Positions 19,737 to 29,809 are shown, counted from the first letter of the stretch. The stretch is 64,000 nucleotides of DNA from Rhizobium sp. Pop5 (GCF_024721175.1 NZ_CP099398.1:310001-374000); one strand, 5' to 3'. Made by a program: numbers and translations. The notes: generated by a model not told the origin, from the sequence alone.

Positions 19737-21491
19737 ATGACCCACATGCCCGCCCGACCGGTCGATGGAGCGGAACCCCTATCTGCGCTACCTGCTGGAC
19801 CTATGCGCCAAGCGGGCACGCAGCGCAGCGGAATCTACGAGATATCAAAGGTACTGACTGCCCCCGCCCGGCTAGAGATTACGCTTGCCAACGTCGTGAA
19901 CGTCCTCTCTTCCTTTCTGCAGATTCGATGCGGAGCAATCGTTGTTCTAGACGCTGAAGGTCAGCCCGAGATTGCCGCAACTGGCGACATCCCCCCATCC
20001 TCTCAATCAGCCGCTCGAGGCGTTATACCTAAGGCCGTAATCGACCATATCGCGACGACCGGTATGCCCTTAATCGTAAAGGATGTCAGCAAGTCCGAAT
20101 TATTTCAGGCTGAGCCGCAACCGCCTTGGAGCAGCGGCACCGTCCCAATTTCTTTTATTGGCGTTCCGGTAAAAGCCGATAATAAAATACTTGGCACAAT
20201 ATCGATCGATCGCGTCAGGAACGACGCCGCCCCCTTCCCCGCCGACGAGGACGTTCGCTTTCTGACCATGGTCGCCAATCTGGTCAGTCGGACGATCAGG
20301 CTTCATCGTTTCCTGAACCTGGAGGGTCGGCGACCTATCGGCGAACAAGAGAGACCGGAGAAGCCGATCATCGCGCAAAGGGGCGCGCCGGGCCGACATC
20401 CACCCGTCAAAATCGACGGGATTATCGGGGATAGCCCGGCTCTCCAGCAGGTGGTTGAAACCGTCTCGGTGGTGGCGAGGACGAATTCCACCGTGCTTCT
20501 GCGGGGCGAAAGCGGCACCGGCAAGGAATTTTTTGCACAGGCGATCCATGAACTTTCCCCTCGTAAAAACAAGCCGTTCGTCAAATTGAACTGCGCCGCG
20601 CTGCCCGAAGGCGTCCTGGAATCGGAGCTGTTTGGGCATGAAAAAGGGGCTTTCACCGGGGCCATCGCGCAGCGCGCCGGACGCTTCGAACTGGCAAATG
20701 GCGGAACGCTTCTACTTGACGAGATTGGCGAGATTTCGCCCGCCTTTCAAGCCAAACTGCTGCGCGTCCTGCAGGAAGGCGAACTGGAGAGGGTGGGCGG
20801 AACCAAGACGCTTGCGGTCGACGTCCGGCTCATATGCGCCACGAATAAGAACCTCGAGATGGCTGTTGCAAACGCCGAATTCAGGGCCGACCTGTATTAC
20901 CGCATCAGCGTAGTTCCAATTGTCCTGCCGCCGCTTCGAGAGCGACCCGGCGATATTCCACGCCTTGCGAACGCTCTTCTTGACCGATTCAACAAGGAGA
21001 ACCAACGCGAGCTGACGTTTTCGTCGTCGGCGATCGAGGTGATGTCGCAATGCTATTTCCCAGGTAACGTCCGGGAACTCGAAAACTGCGTGCGAAGGAC
21101 TGCCACCCTTGCGCGTTCAAGCTCGATCGTTTCGTCTGATTTTGCCTGCAAGAACAGCCAGTGCCTTTCGTCGCTCCTCTGGAAAACCGACGGGTCGCCC
21201 GGCGGCATCACCGTCGATGGGCATGCCCGGAGCAATGTGATGCCGACTTCATCGCCGCGCTCGGGCGGGAGCATCGGTGCGTCGGACGAGGTATCTTCCG
21301 TCAAGGCTTGTGATCCGCACGGTTCCGGTTGTCCCGCAATGGAGTCGCGCCTCACGCAACGGGACCGGTTGATCGAGGCGATGGAAAAGGCCGGATGGGT
21401 TCAGGCCAAAGCGGCTCGTATTCTCGGCCTTACGCCTCGTCAGGTCGGCTATGCTCTACGCCAGCATCGCATCGAGGTGAAAAAGCTTTAA
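19737..21491 (+). CDS. nifA: NifA, sigma-54-dependent activator of nitrogen fixation genes
   Basis: A 584-residue enhancer-binding protein. An N-terminal GAF domain (about residues 30-185) is followed by the AAA+ domain (about 225-460) with Walker A GESGTGKEFFAQAI, the sigma-54 contact loop GAFTGA and Walker B LLLDEIGEI, and a C-terminal Fis-type helix-turn-helix (QAKAARILGLTPRQVGYALRQH). The linker has the rhizobial redox motif C-X11-C-X19-C-X4-C, ending ACKNSQC, so activity should be lost in oxygen. Targets carrying TGT-N10-ACA occur throughout this window. It sits between fixX and nifB. No -24/-12 sequence is evident just upstream, so transcription may come from fixABCX or an unseen promoter. 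Confidence 0.97.
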   Translation: MTHMPARPVDGAEPLSALPAGPMRQAGTQRSGIYEISKVLTAPARLEITLANVVNVLSSFLQIRCGAIVVLDAEGQPEIAATGDIPPSSQSAARGVIPKAVIDHIATTGMPLIVKDVSKSELFQAEPQPPWSSGTVPISFIGVPVKADNKILGTISIDRVRNDAAPFPADEDVRFLTMVANLVSRTIRLHRFLNLEGRRPIGEQERPEKPIIAQRGAPGRHPPVKIDGIIGDSPALQQVVETVSVVARTNSTVLLRGESGTGKEFFAQAIHELSPRKNKPFVKLNCAALPEGVLESELFGHEKGAFTGAIAQRAGRFELANGGTLLLDEIGEISPAFQAKLLRVLQEGELERVGGTKTLAVDVRLICATNKNLEMAVANAEFRADLYYRISVVPIVLPPLRERPGDIPRLANALLDRFNKENQRELTFSSSAIEVMSQCYFPGNVRELENCVRRTATLARSSSIVSSDFACKNSQCLSSLLWKTDGSPGGITVDGHARSNVMPTSSPRSGGSIGASDEVSSVKACDPHGSGCPAMESRLTQRDRLIEAMEKAGWVQAKAARILGLTPRQVGYALRQHRIEVKKL

Positions 21492-21565
21492 GCGCCTGGG
21501 TGATGTTGGACCTTCTCGATCTCCAATGCCTGGTTTGGTGGCTTACGGACAACTCTTTTGTCGAC

Positions 21566-21581
21566 TGTCGGAAGCTTGACA
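21566..21581. promoter_or_regulatory. NifA upstream activator site for nifB
   Basis: Perfect TGT-N10-ACA (TGTCGGAAGCTTGACA), 70 bases before the -24 element. It shares the CGGRAAGCTT-type core with the fixA site. Confidence 0.75.
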
Positions 21582-21651
21582 AGTCTGTGTCCGAACACGG
21601 TCGGAATCGGGCAATAAATGCAAATTCTTAAAGCAAATCCCGTCCTTGGGA

Positions 21652-21667
21652 TGGCATGGCTTTTGCG
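21652..21667 (+). promoter_or_regulatory. Sigma-54 promoter of nifB-fdxN-nifZ-fixU
   Basis: TGGCATGGCTTTTGCG, 37 bases before the nifB ATG. It overlaps an upstream in-frame ATG at 21618, which rules that out as the start. Confidence 0.85.
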
Positions 21668-21704
21668 TTTTGAAAGGCGACGTCAACTAGCAACGGAGCA
21701 CTCA

Positions 21705-23183
21705 ATGTCCGCACCGATGATTTCGCTTGAAAGTGCGACCAGCACGACATCCTTGGATCAATTGCTGGCGACCGCGAAACCGAGTGGCTGCACATCCTCG
21801 TCATGTGGCGTGTCCACAAAACCGGCCGACGTGGACCAGGCTATCTGGGCGAAGATCAAAAACCACCCCTGCTATTCAGAAGAGGCTCACCATTATTTCG
21901 CGCGCATGCATGTCGCGGTCGCACCAGCCTGCAATATCCAGTGCAACTATTGCAATCGTAAATATGACTGCGCCAACGAAAGCCGCCCTGGGGTCGTCTC
22001 GGAAAAGTTGACGCCAGACCAGGCGCTGCGCAAGGTCATTGCCGTCGCCAACGAAGTGCCGCAGCTTTCCGTGCTGGGTGTCGCCGGACCGGGCGATGCC
22101 TGTTACGACTGGAAGAAGACAAAGGAAACGTTCGAACGAGTTGCGGGGGAGATCCACGACATCAAGCTGTGCATCTCCACCAACGGGCTTGCGCTGCCGG
22201 ATCACGTCGCCGAACTTGTCGACATGAATGTCGATCACGTGACAATTACGATCAACATGGTTGACCCTGAAATCGGCGCAAAGATCTATCCCTGGATCTT
22301 TTACCGCAACCGTCGTTACACCGGCATCGAAGCTGCGAGAATTCTGCACGAGCGGCAAATGGTGGGCCTGGAGATGCTGACCGCGTGCGGCATCATCACC
22401 AAAGTCAATTCGGTGATGATTCCTGGTGTCAACGACGAACACCTGGTCGAGGTAAATAAATGGGTCAAGGAGCGGGGGGCGTTCCTGCACAACGTCATGC
22501 CGCTTATTTCCGATCCGGCCCATGGCACCTACTACGGCTTGACCGGACAGCGCGGCCCGCGGGCGCTCGAATTGAAGGCGCTCCAGGATCGTCTCGAAGG
22601 CGGCGCAAAGCTAATGCGCCATTGCCGGCAGTGTAGGGCCGATGCCGTCGGCCTGCTTGGGGATGATCGGGGCCAGGAGTTCGCACTCGACCAGCTTCCC
22701 GGAGAGATCACCTATGACGCCCGTAAGCGCGAGGCCTATCGGGAAGTGATCGCCCGCGAACGCGGCGATCACGCGACCGCCAAGAGCGAGGCAATCGAGA
22801 CAGTCAAAGCAGCCGCCGATGGGTCCCTCCACGTCGCGGTCGCGACAAAGGGTGGCGGTCGCATCAACGAGCACTTCGGCCATGCGAAGGAGTTCCAAGT
22901 ATACGAAGCTTCGTCGAGAGGCATCACCTACGTCGGGCATCGCAAGATCGAACAGTATTGCCTCGGAGGCAGGGGCGAGGAAGCCACCCTCGACGGCATC
23001 ATAACTGCGCTGGTCGGTATTGACGTCGTGCTATGCGCCAAGATCGGGGAGTGCCCTAAGACTAAGCTCATGGAGGCCGGGGTTCGGGCAACGGATGCTT
23101 ATTGCTATGACTACATCGAGACCGCCATCGGCACCCTCTACGCCGCCAAGTTTGGCGTCGAACCACAAGCGGCGACGGCGTGA
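21705..23183 (+). CDS. nifB: NifB, FeMo-cofactor biosynthesis radical SAM enzyme
   Basis: A 492-residue enzyme that fuses Fe-S units and inserts the central carbide to make NifB-co. The radical SAM motif is CNIQCNYCNRKYDC. The C-terminal third is the NifX/NafY-like cofactor-binding domain (VAVATKGGGRINEHFGHAKEF; LCAKIGECPKTKLMEAG in the same region). The start MSAPMISLESAT at 21705 follows a CGGAG and lies downstream of the promoter. It is first of nifB-fdxN-nifZ-fixU. Confidence 0.97.
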   Translation: MSAPMISLESATSTTSLDQLLATAKPSGCTSSSCGVSTKPADVDQAIWAKIKNHPCYSEEAHHYFARMHVAVAPACNIQCNYCNRKYDCANESRPGVVSEKLTPDQALRKVIAVANEVPQLSVLGVAGPGDACYDWKKTKETFERVAGEIHDIKLCISTNGLALPDHVAELVDMNVDHVTITINMVDPEIGAKIYPWIFYRNRRYTGIEAARILHERQMVGLEMLTACGIITKVNSVMIPGVNDEHLVEVNKWVKERGAFLHNVMPLISDPAHGTYYGLTGQRGPRALELKALQDRLEGGAKLMRHCRQCRADAVGLLGDDRGQEFALDQLPGEITYDARKREAYREVIARERGDHATAKSEAIETVKAAADGSLHVAVATKGGGRINEHFGHAKEFQVYEASSRGITYVGHRKIEQYCLGGRGEEATLDGIITALVGIDVVLCAKIGECPKTKLMEAGVRATDAYCYDYIETAIGTLYAAKFGVEPQAATA

Positions 23184-23217
23184 GCGCTCTTAATCCAACA
23201 TCTTCAGGAGTTTAAAA

Positions 23218-23424
23218 ATGGCCTTCAGGATCATAGCGTCCCAATGCACCCAGTGCGGTGCCTGCGAGTTCGAATGCCCCTCCGGTGCGATCAGGTTCAA
23301 AGGTGAGATCTACGTTATCGACCCGGAAAAATGCACCGAATGCAAGGGTACCTTCGAAACGCAGCAATGCGCGGAGGTTTGCCCCGTGCCGAAGACCTGC
23401 GTCCCCGCCGCACCTGCGATTTGA
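23218..23424 (+). CDS. fdxN: FdxN, 2[4Fe-4S] bacterial-type ferredoxin
   Basis: A 68-residue ferredoxin with two cluster motifs, [16 protein letters not shown] and [19 protein letters not shown], the second with the enlarged spacing usual for FdxN. It is a likely electron donor to nitrogenase or to NifB. The start is preceded by AGGAG. It lies 34 bases after nifB. Confidence 0.96.
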   Translation: MAFRIIASQCTQCGACEFECPSGAIRFKGEIYVIDPEKCTECKGTFETQQCAEVCPVPKTCVPAAPAI

Positions 23425-23488
23425 CCTTCAGCATGGTCGGGGCTCCTGCGGAGAAGCCTTCAATGACATCCTGCAAGGAGGAATGCCC

Positions 23489-23806
23489 ATGGGCCTTGGA
23501 CGTGAACAGGAGGTCGAAATTCACAGGCCTCCACGATTTACACCCGGCGAGCGGGTGCGGGCCAGACTTCACGTAAAGAATGACGGCACCTATGCTGGCA
23601 AAAAAATTGGCGAAAATTTGGTGCGGAAGGGCGACGAAGGCTATGTGCGCGACATCGGCACCTTTCTCCAGCAGTTTTACATCTATGCCGTCGAATGGGT
23701 CGAACGTGGCACTATCGTCGGCATGCGTGCCCGTGAACTGACGAGTCTAGACAACGCCGCTGCTTGCGGCCCTGCTGAAATCGCGGGGCCCCCAACGAAG
23801 GAATAG
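23489..23806 (+). CDS. nifZ: NifZ, nitrogenase P-cluster maturation protein
   Basis: About 105 residues. The NifZ core is PPRFTPGERVRARLHVKNDGTY, then GEDLV-like IGENLVRKGDEGYVRDIGTFLQQFYIYAVEW in parts. NifZ helps form the second P-cluster of the MoFe protein. ATG at 23489 is chosen because AAGGAGGA ends six bases before it; the in-frame ATG at 23483 directly abuts that site. It lies between fdxN and fixU. Confidence 0.93.
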   Translation: MGLGREQEVEIHRPPRFTPGERVRARLHVKNDGTYAGKKIGENLVRKGDEGYVRDIGTFLQQFYIYAVEWVERGTIVGMRARELTSLDNAAACGPAEIAGPPTKE

Positions 23807-23810
23807 CGAC

Positions 23811-24023
23811 ATGAAGATAATGATTCGCAGAACGAGCGCCGGCTTGTCGGCTTACGTACCAAAGAAAGATCTCGAAGAGCCGATCGTAGATGTCGAGGCT
23901 GATGACATGTGGGGCGGCACGATCACTCTCAGGAACGGCTGGAGACTCGTCTTGCCCAAGCTATCGCGGGATACGCCTCTGCCGATCACCGTCCACGCAA
24001 GGAAGATTCCTGACGAGGACTGA
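23811..24023 (+). CDS. fixU: FixU (NifT-family) protein
   Basis: A 70-residue NifT/FixU protein: MKIMIRRTSAGLSAYVPKKDLEE with the family centre DMWGGTITLRNGWRLVLP. Biochemical role unknown; it is conserved next to nifZ. Four bases separate it from nifZ, so the two are probably translated together. Confidence 0.95.
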   Translation: MKIMIRRTSAGLSAYVPKKDLEEPIVDVEADDMWGGTITLRNGWRLVLPKLSRDTPLPITVHARKIPDED

Positions 24024-24053
24024 TGCTGCAAACGAGAGGTAAGAGAAACCAGC

Positions 24054-25090
24054 ATGAACAAAATTTTAACCTCGGACCGTCTCCTGATCATTCGCAACGG
24101 TGACGCCGAAAAAGACTTAGGCTGCTCCAGGAAGCGCTCGCTGCGGATCGGATCGTTCCCTATCTCGGTCCAGATCTCCTTCGGCTGCAATCCACGGAAC
24201 CACCTGTACCGGACACCCCGGAAGCCGTCTCCGCGGCACTCAACGAACGCACACCTGCCCCTTCCAGGATACGCAGCAATATGTGGTCAGTCGCGCAGTT
24301 TATTGAACAGCGACGGCATCGCCGGACGCTTCAGGCCTGGATGGCAGAAATATTTGGAGCACCCGTGGCGCCGACCGCCCTCCACGACTGGCTCGCAACG
24401 CTGCCGCTCTCCCTTATCGTCGACGGCTGGTACGACGGGACAATGCGTGCGGCTTTCGCGAAGACCGGTCGAACGGATGTCGTCGAGATTCAGGGCGTCA
24501 CGCGTGCAAACGGCGGCGGCGACATTTGGACAAAAACTTACGATCTGTCCGGGAGAGACGTCGAATGCGTCTCAGCGCCAAAGACGGTCCTCTATGCGCC
24601 GTACGGCAGTGTTATACCAGCTTCGAACTTTCTGGTGTCCGATTCCGATTACGTGGAAGTCCTAACCGAAATCGATATCCAGACGCCAATACCTGGAATG
24701 GTGAAAGAACGGCGTATAGATCGCGGTTTTCTTTTCATTGGCTGCCGCTTCAACGATCAGATGCTCCGGATCTACGCTCGACAGATCATCAAGCGCTCTC
24801 ACGGCCCCCACTTTGCAGTACTTGATGCGGAAGGCCTTACCAAAAACGAGCGCCGTTTCCTTGCAGCAAGCGGAATCACGGTGGTCGACCTGCCGATCGG
24901 CGAAGCCGCGGCTCTGCTTGTACCATTTGGTAGCAAGGCGGATGGTGACCATGGCCGCACGGCTTCCGCTTCAATCTCTGTAGCGGCTAGAGTGCCGCAG
25001 ATTGAAAACGTTCTGTTTCTGCCAAGTTCGAATGCCATACTGCCCACGTTTGCTGGCGTGGGGGATTGCGGGTGGGATCAATGGCGATGA
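24054..25090 (+). CDS. SIR2-like domain protein in the nif cluster, frameshifted near the start
   Basis: The product reads RLLQEALAADRIVPYLGPDLL and continues uninterrupted to 25090; IVPYLGPDLL resembles the glycine-rich nucleotide-binding start of SIR2_2-type proteins, and FLFIGCRFNDQMLRIYARQI resembles their second half. The only plausible beginning, MNKILTSDRLL at 24054, is in another frame; it must shift near 24110-24118 (around a run of five A) to join. Without the shift the first in-frame ATG is 24281, which would lose the proposed binding loop. It follows fixU in the same direction by 30 bases. SIR2-type proteins consume or bind NAD in other settings; the role here is unknown. Confidence 0.6.
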
Positions 25091-25434
25091 GCGAGCGTGA
25101 TCTTTAGCGGATCGAGGTTCTGTCGCAGGTGATCGACGGAAGATCGGCGACGACCGCAGATTACTGTTCACTCAATGTCAATCGAAGGACCGATTATGAA
25201 GAAACCTAAACCATTCCCAATACAGCGGCAGAGCCGCGGCCGGAATCGCCAGAAATAAGCCTCGCATCGGCCACCGGGTGCTCCACTCGTGCGCCAATAA
25301 CACGCGTAATCAACGGGATCGAGACGGCACACGCTTTACGGTCTTGCGCTTATTTGTGATCTTTATCCCACAATATGGACTTCGATACTTGGTGTTTCCA
25401 AGTGACAAGCAGTGTGGCCAATAATTCTAACCGC
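25091..25434. other. Intergenic between convergent genes
   Basis: About 340 bases between the SIR2-like gene and hisC, which point toward each other. No gene or clear terminator seen. Confidence 0.4.
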
Positions 25435-26538
25435 CTAGCTCTGCGTCTTCATACTTCCAGAAATGATGTCCCTGGCGGCTGAAAGGAACGCGTCCATTTG
25501 GGTTCTGGTGCCGATGCTGACGCGGATAAAATTTTCCAAACCGGCATCGGGAAAGACGGCTACAAGTATGTTCTGCCTATCCAAAGACGCTTGCCACCAT
25601 TTGCCATCTCGTCCGGGTGGCACCCGAGCTAGCAAAAAGTTTGTGTGGGAGGGAATGACAGAAAAGCCCAATTGAGACAAGGCAGTGGTCGTTCTGTGTC
25701 TTTCATGTTTAATATATCTGTGGTTCTCGTCGTAGTCGGCGCGGTGCGAAAGGATACTAATGCCCACCGCATGGCCGATCACGTTCATGTTAAAGACATT
25801 TTGCAGGTTGCGTAGCCTCCCAATAAGTTCGGGATGACCAAAGCCGAAACCGACGCGAATTCCCGCGGCTGCAAAGCCTTTCGAAAGTGTTCTCAATACT
25901 AGAAGGTTTGGATGACGATCGACTAGGCGCAGGGCATCATCGGGTGCAAAGTCGACATACGCTTCATCCACCACTATCAACTGGTCCGATTGCGCGACGA
26001 GGCGGTCGATTTCAGCCACCGGAACGAATGTTCCCGTTGGATTGTTCGGATTGGCCAGCAGTATGAATTTTGCATCTTTTGCTGGACCAAGAAGCAGCTG
26101 CTCGATTGGCAGAGAATAAGACTCGCCCCATTCGATTTCGAGAAATCTGGCACCCTGCAACTTGGCCAGTTTGCGGTTAAAGGAAAAACCTGGCGATATC
26201 ATCGCAACGCTATCTCCCGGGTCGAGGAATGCTCTGTAGATGAGCCCAAGCAGCTCCGACGAGCCGTTCCCGGCGACCACCTGATCCTGGGAGAGGCCAT
26301 ACGCGCTGGCGGCTGCGTCGCGCAAGCTCAGATTGTCATCTTCGGGATACAGATAATGCCGTTCGAGGGCCGCCAGCGCACTTTGCAACACCATCATCGG
26401 CAACGGAAACGGATTCTCATTCGTGTTTAGTTTAACGCAGTTCGCATCTCGCCCCGGTTGATTGGAGGGTAGCGCATTTAGCTGTCTCGCCATCGGCGAA
26501 AGAGCCGAAAGCACGGCTTGCAGCTTTGCATCAGCCAT
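25435..26538 (-). CDS. hisC: HisC-type histidinol-phosphate aminotransferase
   Basis: A 367-residue class I/II PLP aminotransferase of the HisC branch: KLNTNENPFPLP near the N-terminus, GNGSSELLGLIYRAFLDPGD in two pieces, ANPNNPTGTF, DEAYVDFA, and the PLP lysine in TLSKGFAAAGIRVGF, with the C-terminal arginine region IRVSIGT. It converts imidazole acetol phosphate to histidinol phosphate, or acts on aromatic amino acids. A plasmid-borne extra copy may serve another pathway. The start at 26538 has no strong ribosome site. It stands alone between the nif cluster and the mobile region. Confidence 0.9.
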   Translation of the reverse strand: MADAKLQAVLSALSPMARQLNALPSNQPGRDANCVKLNTNENPFPLPMMVLQSALAALERHYLYPEDDNLSLRDAAASAYGLSQDQVVAGNGSSELLGLIYRAFLDPGDSVAMISPGFSFNRKLAKLQGARFLEIEWGESYSLPIEQLLLGPAKDAKFILLANPNNPTGTFVPVAEIDRLVAQSDQLIVVDEAYVDFAPDDALRLVDRHPNLLVLRTLSKGFAAAGIRVGFGFGHPELIGRLRNLQNVFNMNVIGHAVGISILSHRADYDENHRYIKHERHRTTTALSQLGFSVIPSHTNFLLARVPPGRDGKWWQASLDRQNILVAVFPDAGLENFIRVSIGTRTQMDAFLSAARDIISGSMKTQS

Positions 26539-26784
26539 ATCTTTTCTCCGTTTCAGTAAGCCGAGTCGTGAGCGCGTGATCGGCCGTCTCCTGTTGAAGC
26601 CACATCGGACGTTGGCGCGGGCCGCCTGCGGGCTGCTACGGTCGCCGCGTAGTTAATAGGCCAAGGACCGCCGCGGCCGCTTCAAGCCGCCAATGGTCAA
26701 GCCTCCCCACTCTCACACTCATGCGTCACTTGCTCCATTCGCCTTTCGAGGAACTGTTCGATCTCAAACGCCAACGCCGCAGGG

Positions 26785-28210
26785 GGTCGTGTCCCTACAG
26801 ATGGTGTAGCTCGGCGGTAGCGAAGCCGCTCGCGAGCGCGCCCTCAACAGCGCGGTAGTGAGCGGGCGGCGAAGCGGTGGTCATCGATGTTCTTCAGTAG
26901 GGTTGGGTTGCTGACACCAACCTGATTCGAAGGAACCACCGATGACCGACGACATGATGAACCTGCGTGCGCTCGTGGAGAAGTCCCCCGACGCCGATCT
27001 TTTGCGCGAGATGATCGGCTTTGCCGCCGAGCGGCTGATGGAGCTGGAGGTGGGCGCTGCCACCGGTGCCGGCTATGGCGAGAAGAACCCGCTGCGGACG
27101 GCCCAGCGCAACGGCTACCGCGAGCGGGATTGGGAGACGCGCGCCGGAACCGTCGAGCTGCGCATTCCAAAGCTCAGGAAGGGCTCTTACTTTCCGGGCT
27201 TCCTGGAGCCGCGGCGCATGGCCGAGAAGGCGCTGACGGCGGTCATTCAAGAGGCCTATGTGCAGGGAATCTCGACCCGCTCGGTCGACGATCTGGTCAA
27301 GGCCATGGGTATGAGCGGCATCTCCAAGAGCCAGGTCAGCCGGCTGTGCGAGGAGATCGACGGAAAGGTCAAGGCCTTCCTCGAGCGGCCGATCGAGGGC
27401 GACTGGCCATATCTGTGGATCGATGCCACCTACCTAAAGGTCCGCCGGGGCGGCCGCATCGTCTCCGTTGCCGTGATCATCGCCGTTGGTGTCAACAACG
27501 ACGGTCGCCGCGAGGTGCTGGGCATGGAGGTCGGCACCTCCGAAGCCGAGCCGATCTGGACCGAGTTCCTACGCAAGCTGACTCGCCGTGGCCTCAGAGG
27601 CGTCAAGCTGGTCGTCTCCGACGCCCACGAGGGCCTCAAGGCCGCCGTCACCAAGGTGCTAAACGCAACCTGGCAGCGCTGCCGGGTCCACTTCATGCGC
27701 AACGTTCTCGCCCACGCCGGCAAGAGCGGTCGGCGTGTCGTCTCCGCCTTTATCGCCACCGCCTTCGCCCAGGAGACGCCGGAAGCCGCAAGCACCCAAT
27801 GGCGCGCCGTCGCCGACCAAATCCGCCCGAAGGTCCCGAAGCTCGCCGCCATCATGGATGATGCCGAAGAAGACGTTCTCGCCTACATGACCTTCCCGAA
27901 GGAGCACCGCGCCAAGCTGCACAGCACCAACCCGATCGAGCGCCTCAATGGCGAAATCAAGCGCAGGACCGAGGTCGTCGGCATCTTCCCCAATGACGAC
28001 GCCATCGTCCGCCTCGTCGGCGCGATCCTGCTCGAGCAAAACGACGAATGGGCTGTCCAACGCGCCAGATACATGACGCTGGAAACCATCAGCCAGATGA
28101 GCGATGATCCGCTCATCAGCCTGCCAGCCGTGGCGCGCTGATCGTCCCGGCCCATGCCGGAGAACGCGGCGACCAAAGCCGCCACCTACACCACTCCCTG
28201 GGACATGATC
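26785..28210 (+). mobile_element. IS256-family insertion sequence, copy 1
   Basis: A 1426-bp element with imperfect terminal inverted repeats (left GTGTCCCTACAGATGGTGTAG-like, right ATGTCCC...GTGGTGTAG) and one transposase. It is flanked by a perfect 8-bp target duplication CCGCAGGG at 26777-26784 and 28211-28218. It lies in the C-terminal codons of the nodQ/cysC relic. An identical-length inverted copy lies at 30060-31485. Confidence 0.92.
26942..28141 (+). CDS. IS256-family transposase (copy 1)
   Basis: A 399-residue mutator-type transposase. Catalytic residues lie in [26 protein letters not shown] and [15 protein letters not shown] (DDE). Intact and identical in translation to copy 2. The start [11 protein letters not shown] follows GAAGGAACCACCG. 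Confidence 0.95.
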   Translation: MTDDMMNLRALVEKSPDADLLREMIGFAAERLMELEVGAATGAGYGEKNPLRTAQRNGYRERDWETRAGTVELRIPKLRKGSYFPGFLEPRRMAEKALTAVIQEAYVQGISTRSVDDLVKAMGMSGISKSQVSRLCEEIDGKVKAFLERPIEGDWPYLWIDATYLKVRRGGRIVSVAVIIAVGVNNDGRREVLGMEVGTSEAEPIWTEFLRKLTRRGLRGVKLVVSDAHEGLKAAVTKVLNATWQRCRVHFMRNVLAHAGKSGRRVVSAFIATAFAQETPEAASTQWRAVADQIRPKVPKLAAIMDDAEEDVLAYMTFPKEHRAKLHSTNPIERLNGEIKRRTEVVGIFPNDDAIVRLVGAILLEQNDEWAVQRARYMTLETISQMSDDPLISLPAVAR

Positions 28211-28680
28211 CCGCAGGGTCGTGGCCAACCGTTTCGAGATGTAATTCAGCGCCCTCAGGGATTTCGTACGGCGAGGAAACGCCGGTGAAATTGGCGATCT
28301 TGCCGGCGAGCGCCTTCCGATAAAGCCCCTTCGGATCGCGTCGCGCGCATTCCTCAAGCGGCGTGTCGACGAGGATTTCAATAAGCTCCCCTCCTCCATC
28401 AGCTCGGCGACCTCGGCAACGCGGCGGATGTTCTCGACGCGATCGGGTTGATTGAAGCCAGGTCGCGATTGAGCCCGTGGCGCACGTTGTCGCCGTCGAG
28501 GATGTAGGTGTGCTTCCCGTGGGCATGCAGCAGCCGGTCGAGCGCATTGGCGATTGTCGACTTGCCGGAGCCGGAAAGTCCAGTGAACAAAAGGACGGCT
28601 GGCTGCTGACTCTTCATCGCCGCGCGCGCCCTTGTCAGCGTCGGTCGCCTGCCAATGCAGGTTGTCGGCGCGCCTTGCCC

Positions 28681-29287
28681 AGCTTTGGCTGCCACTGAAA
28701 TTGAAGACCCCGGTCGGCCCTTGGGCTTTGCGAAAGAGCTCGGGAGGATCGACGTGGTCGATGAGTTCCAGCTCGTTTTCCCAGCACAGCTTCCACCGCA
28801 CCTCAGAACATGCAAAGACCTCCTTTGGTATTTCCTGCTGCTGTTTTTGAAGCCCGCACTGTGCGATCGAAGCAGTGGCCGCCCCGATGCATGTCGGCGC
28901 CGTTGCTCGGGTTCGCGCTATAGCCAGTCCGGATCGTCAAATGTTTCGCCGTCACTCGCGTCTGAGATCATTCCTAATGCATCATCACGGGAGATTGGTA
29001 AAATGGATTGTATGAATGGAATTATCGATGCTTTGTATGTCGAATATACGGGTTTCTTAGACTTTGACGTGACCTCCCTGGCACTCGCGGCGTAAAGACG
29101 ACCGCGCGTCCCCTCCAGCGGCCGAGAGCAGGGATGCGTTGGACCAGTTGACCCAACTGCGCCCTCCCCGGTTTACCCACCTATGTCCCGGAGTGGCGAT
29201 GAACGGTCGCCAGCTAGTCCTTCGCGGTTTCTGATGGAACTTCATCAGGGACGCACGTTCTGTTTATTGAAGCTAGCGATCTACGTC
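28681..29287. other. Intergenic, no gene recognised
   Basis: About 600 bases between the APS kinase relic and the HTH regulator. Only short frames without motifs are seen. Confidence 0.4.
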
Positions 29288-29809
29288 CTATTCGCGATCG
29301 TCTGCAGTGGCGCTGGTAGACGCGACTTTCATGGCACGATCGCCGCTATCGCTACCGGTCTCGTCTATGCGGCTTAGTAAGCTGAAAATATCTTGCAAGA
29401 TCTCTTCATCGAAAGTCCGCAACTTCACGATAGTAGCCAGCAGCAGAACCGCTTTGGTTTCAGTTTCGCCCCAAAGATAAGGTGCCGCCGGGGCGATAAT
29501 CTCTTCCGGAGTGGCATCCAAAACCTCACACAGATGAATCAGTCGGCTCACGGTCAAGCGGGATACTCCATTTTCGTACCGGCCGTAGACCTGCTTAGTG
29601 ATGCCAAGCAAGGGCGCCAGTTTCGAGCGCGGGAGTTTTCGCTTATCGCGGGCTTCGCGAAGGCTGATGCTGATCAAGTTTTCGAGTTCGGCGCTAAGTG
29701 CAATCCGTCCGTCAAAAGGTTTTCGATAGACCGGCTTGTCTATGCCCGGATCATCGACTTGTTGCAAACCGAGTTCATTAATCCATTGCTTCAATGGTGG
29801 TCCTGACAT
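29288..29809 (-). CDS. HTH (XRE/Cro-C1-type) regulator, paralog of 33132-33659
   Basis: About 173 residues from MSGPPLKQWINEL at 29809. The helix-turn-helix is KLPRSKLAPLLGITKQVYGRYENGVSRLTVSRLIHLCEVL. Before it is a segment IDKPVYRKPFDGRIALSAELENLI, and after it APYLWGETETKAV, both mirrored in the second regulator at 33132. An in-frame TTG at 30022 could extend it by 71 residues but looks non-coding. Targets unknown; similar small regulators occur on rhizobial symbiotic plasmids. Confidence 0.75.
   Translation of the reverse strand: MSGPPLKQWINELGLQQVDDPGIDKPVYRKPFDGRIALSAELENLISISLREARDKRKLPRSKLAPLLGITKQVYGRYENGVSRLTVSRLIHLCEVLDATPEEIIAPAAPYLWGETETKAVLLLATIVKLRTFDEEILQDIFSLLSRIDETGSDSGDRAMKVASTSATADDRE

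Larger units (their letters stand above)
26697..28680 (-). pseudogene. NodQ/CysC-like APS kinase relic, interrupted by an IS256 copy
   Basis: Pieces in order on the minus strand are [12 protein letters not shown] (end of a CysN-like domain), [23 protein letters not shown] (P-loop), [34 protein letters not shown], then [21 protein letters not shown] and [21 protein letters not shown]. Frames shift at least twice and about 40 residues are missing after the VAELM segment. The IS256 element splits it after ETVGHDP; beyond the element the frame resumes ALAFEIEQFLERRMEQV and stops at 26697. NodQ makes PAPS for sulfated Nod factors; a cysNC housekeeping origin is also possible. Confidence 0.75.

Noticed and set aside
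21618..21704. Upstream in-frame start for nifB
   Set aside because: The -24/-12 promoter lies inside this extension, so the start must be downstream at 21705.
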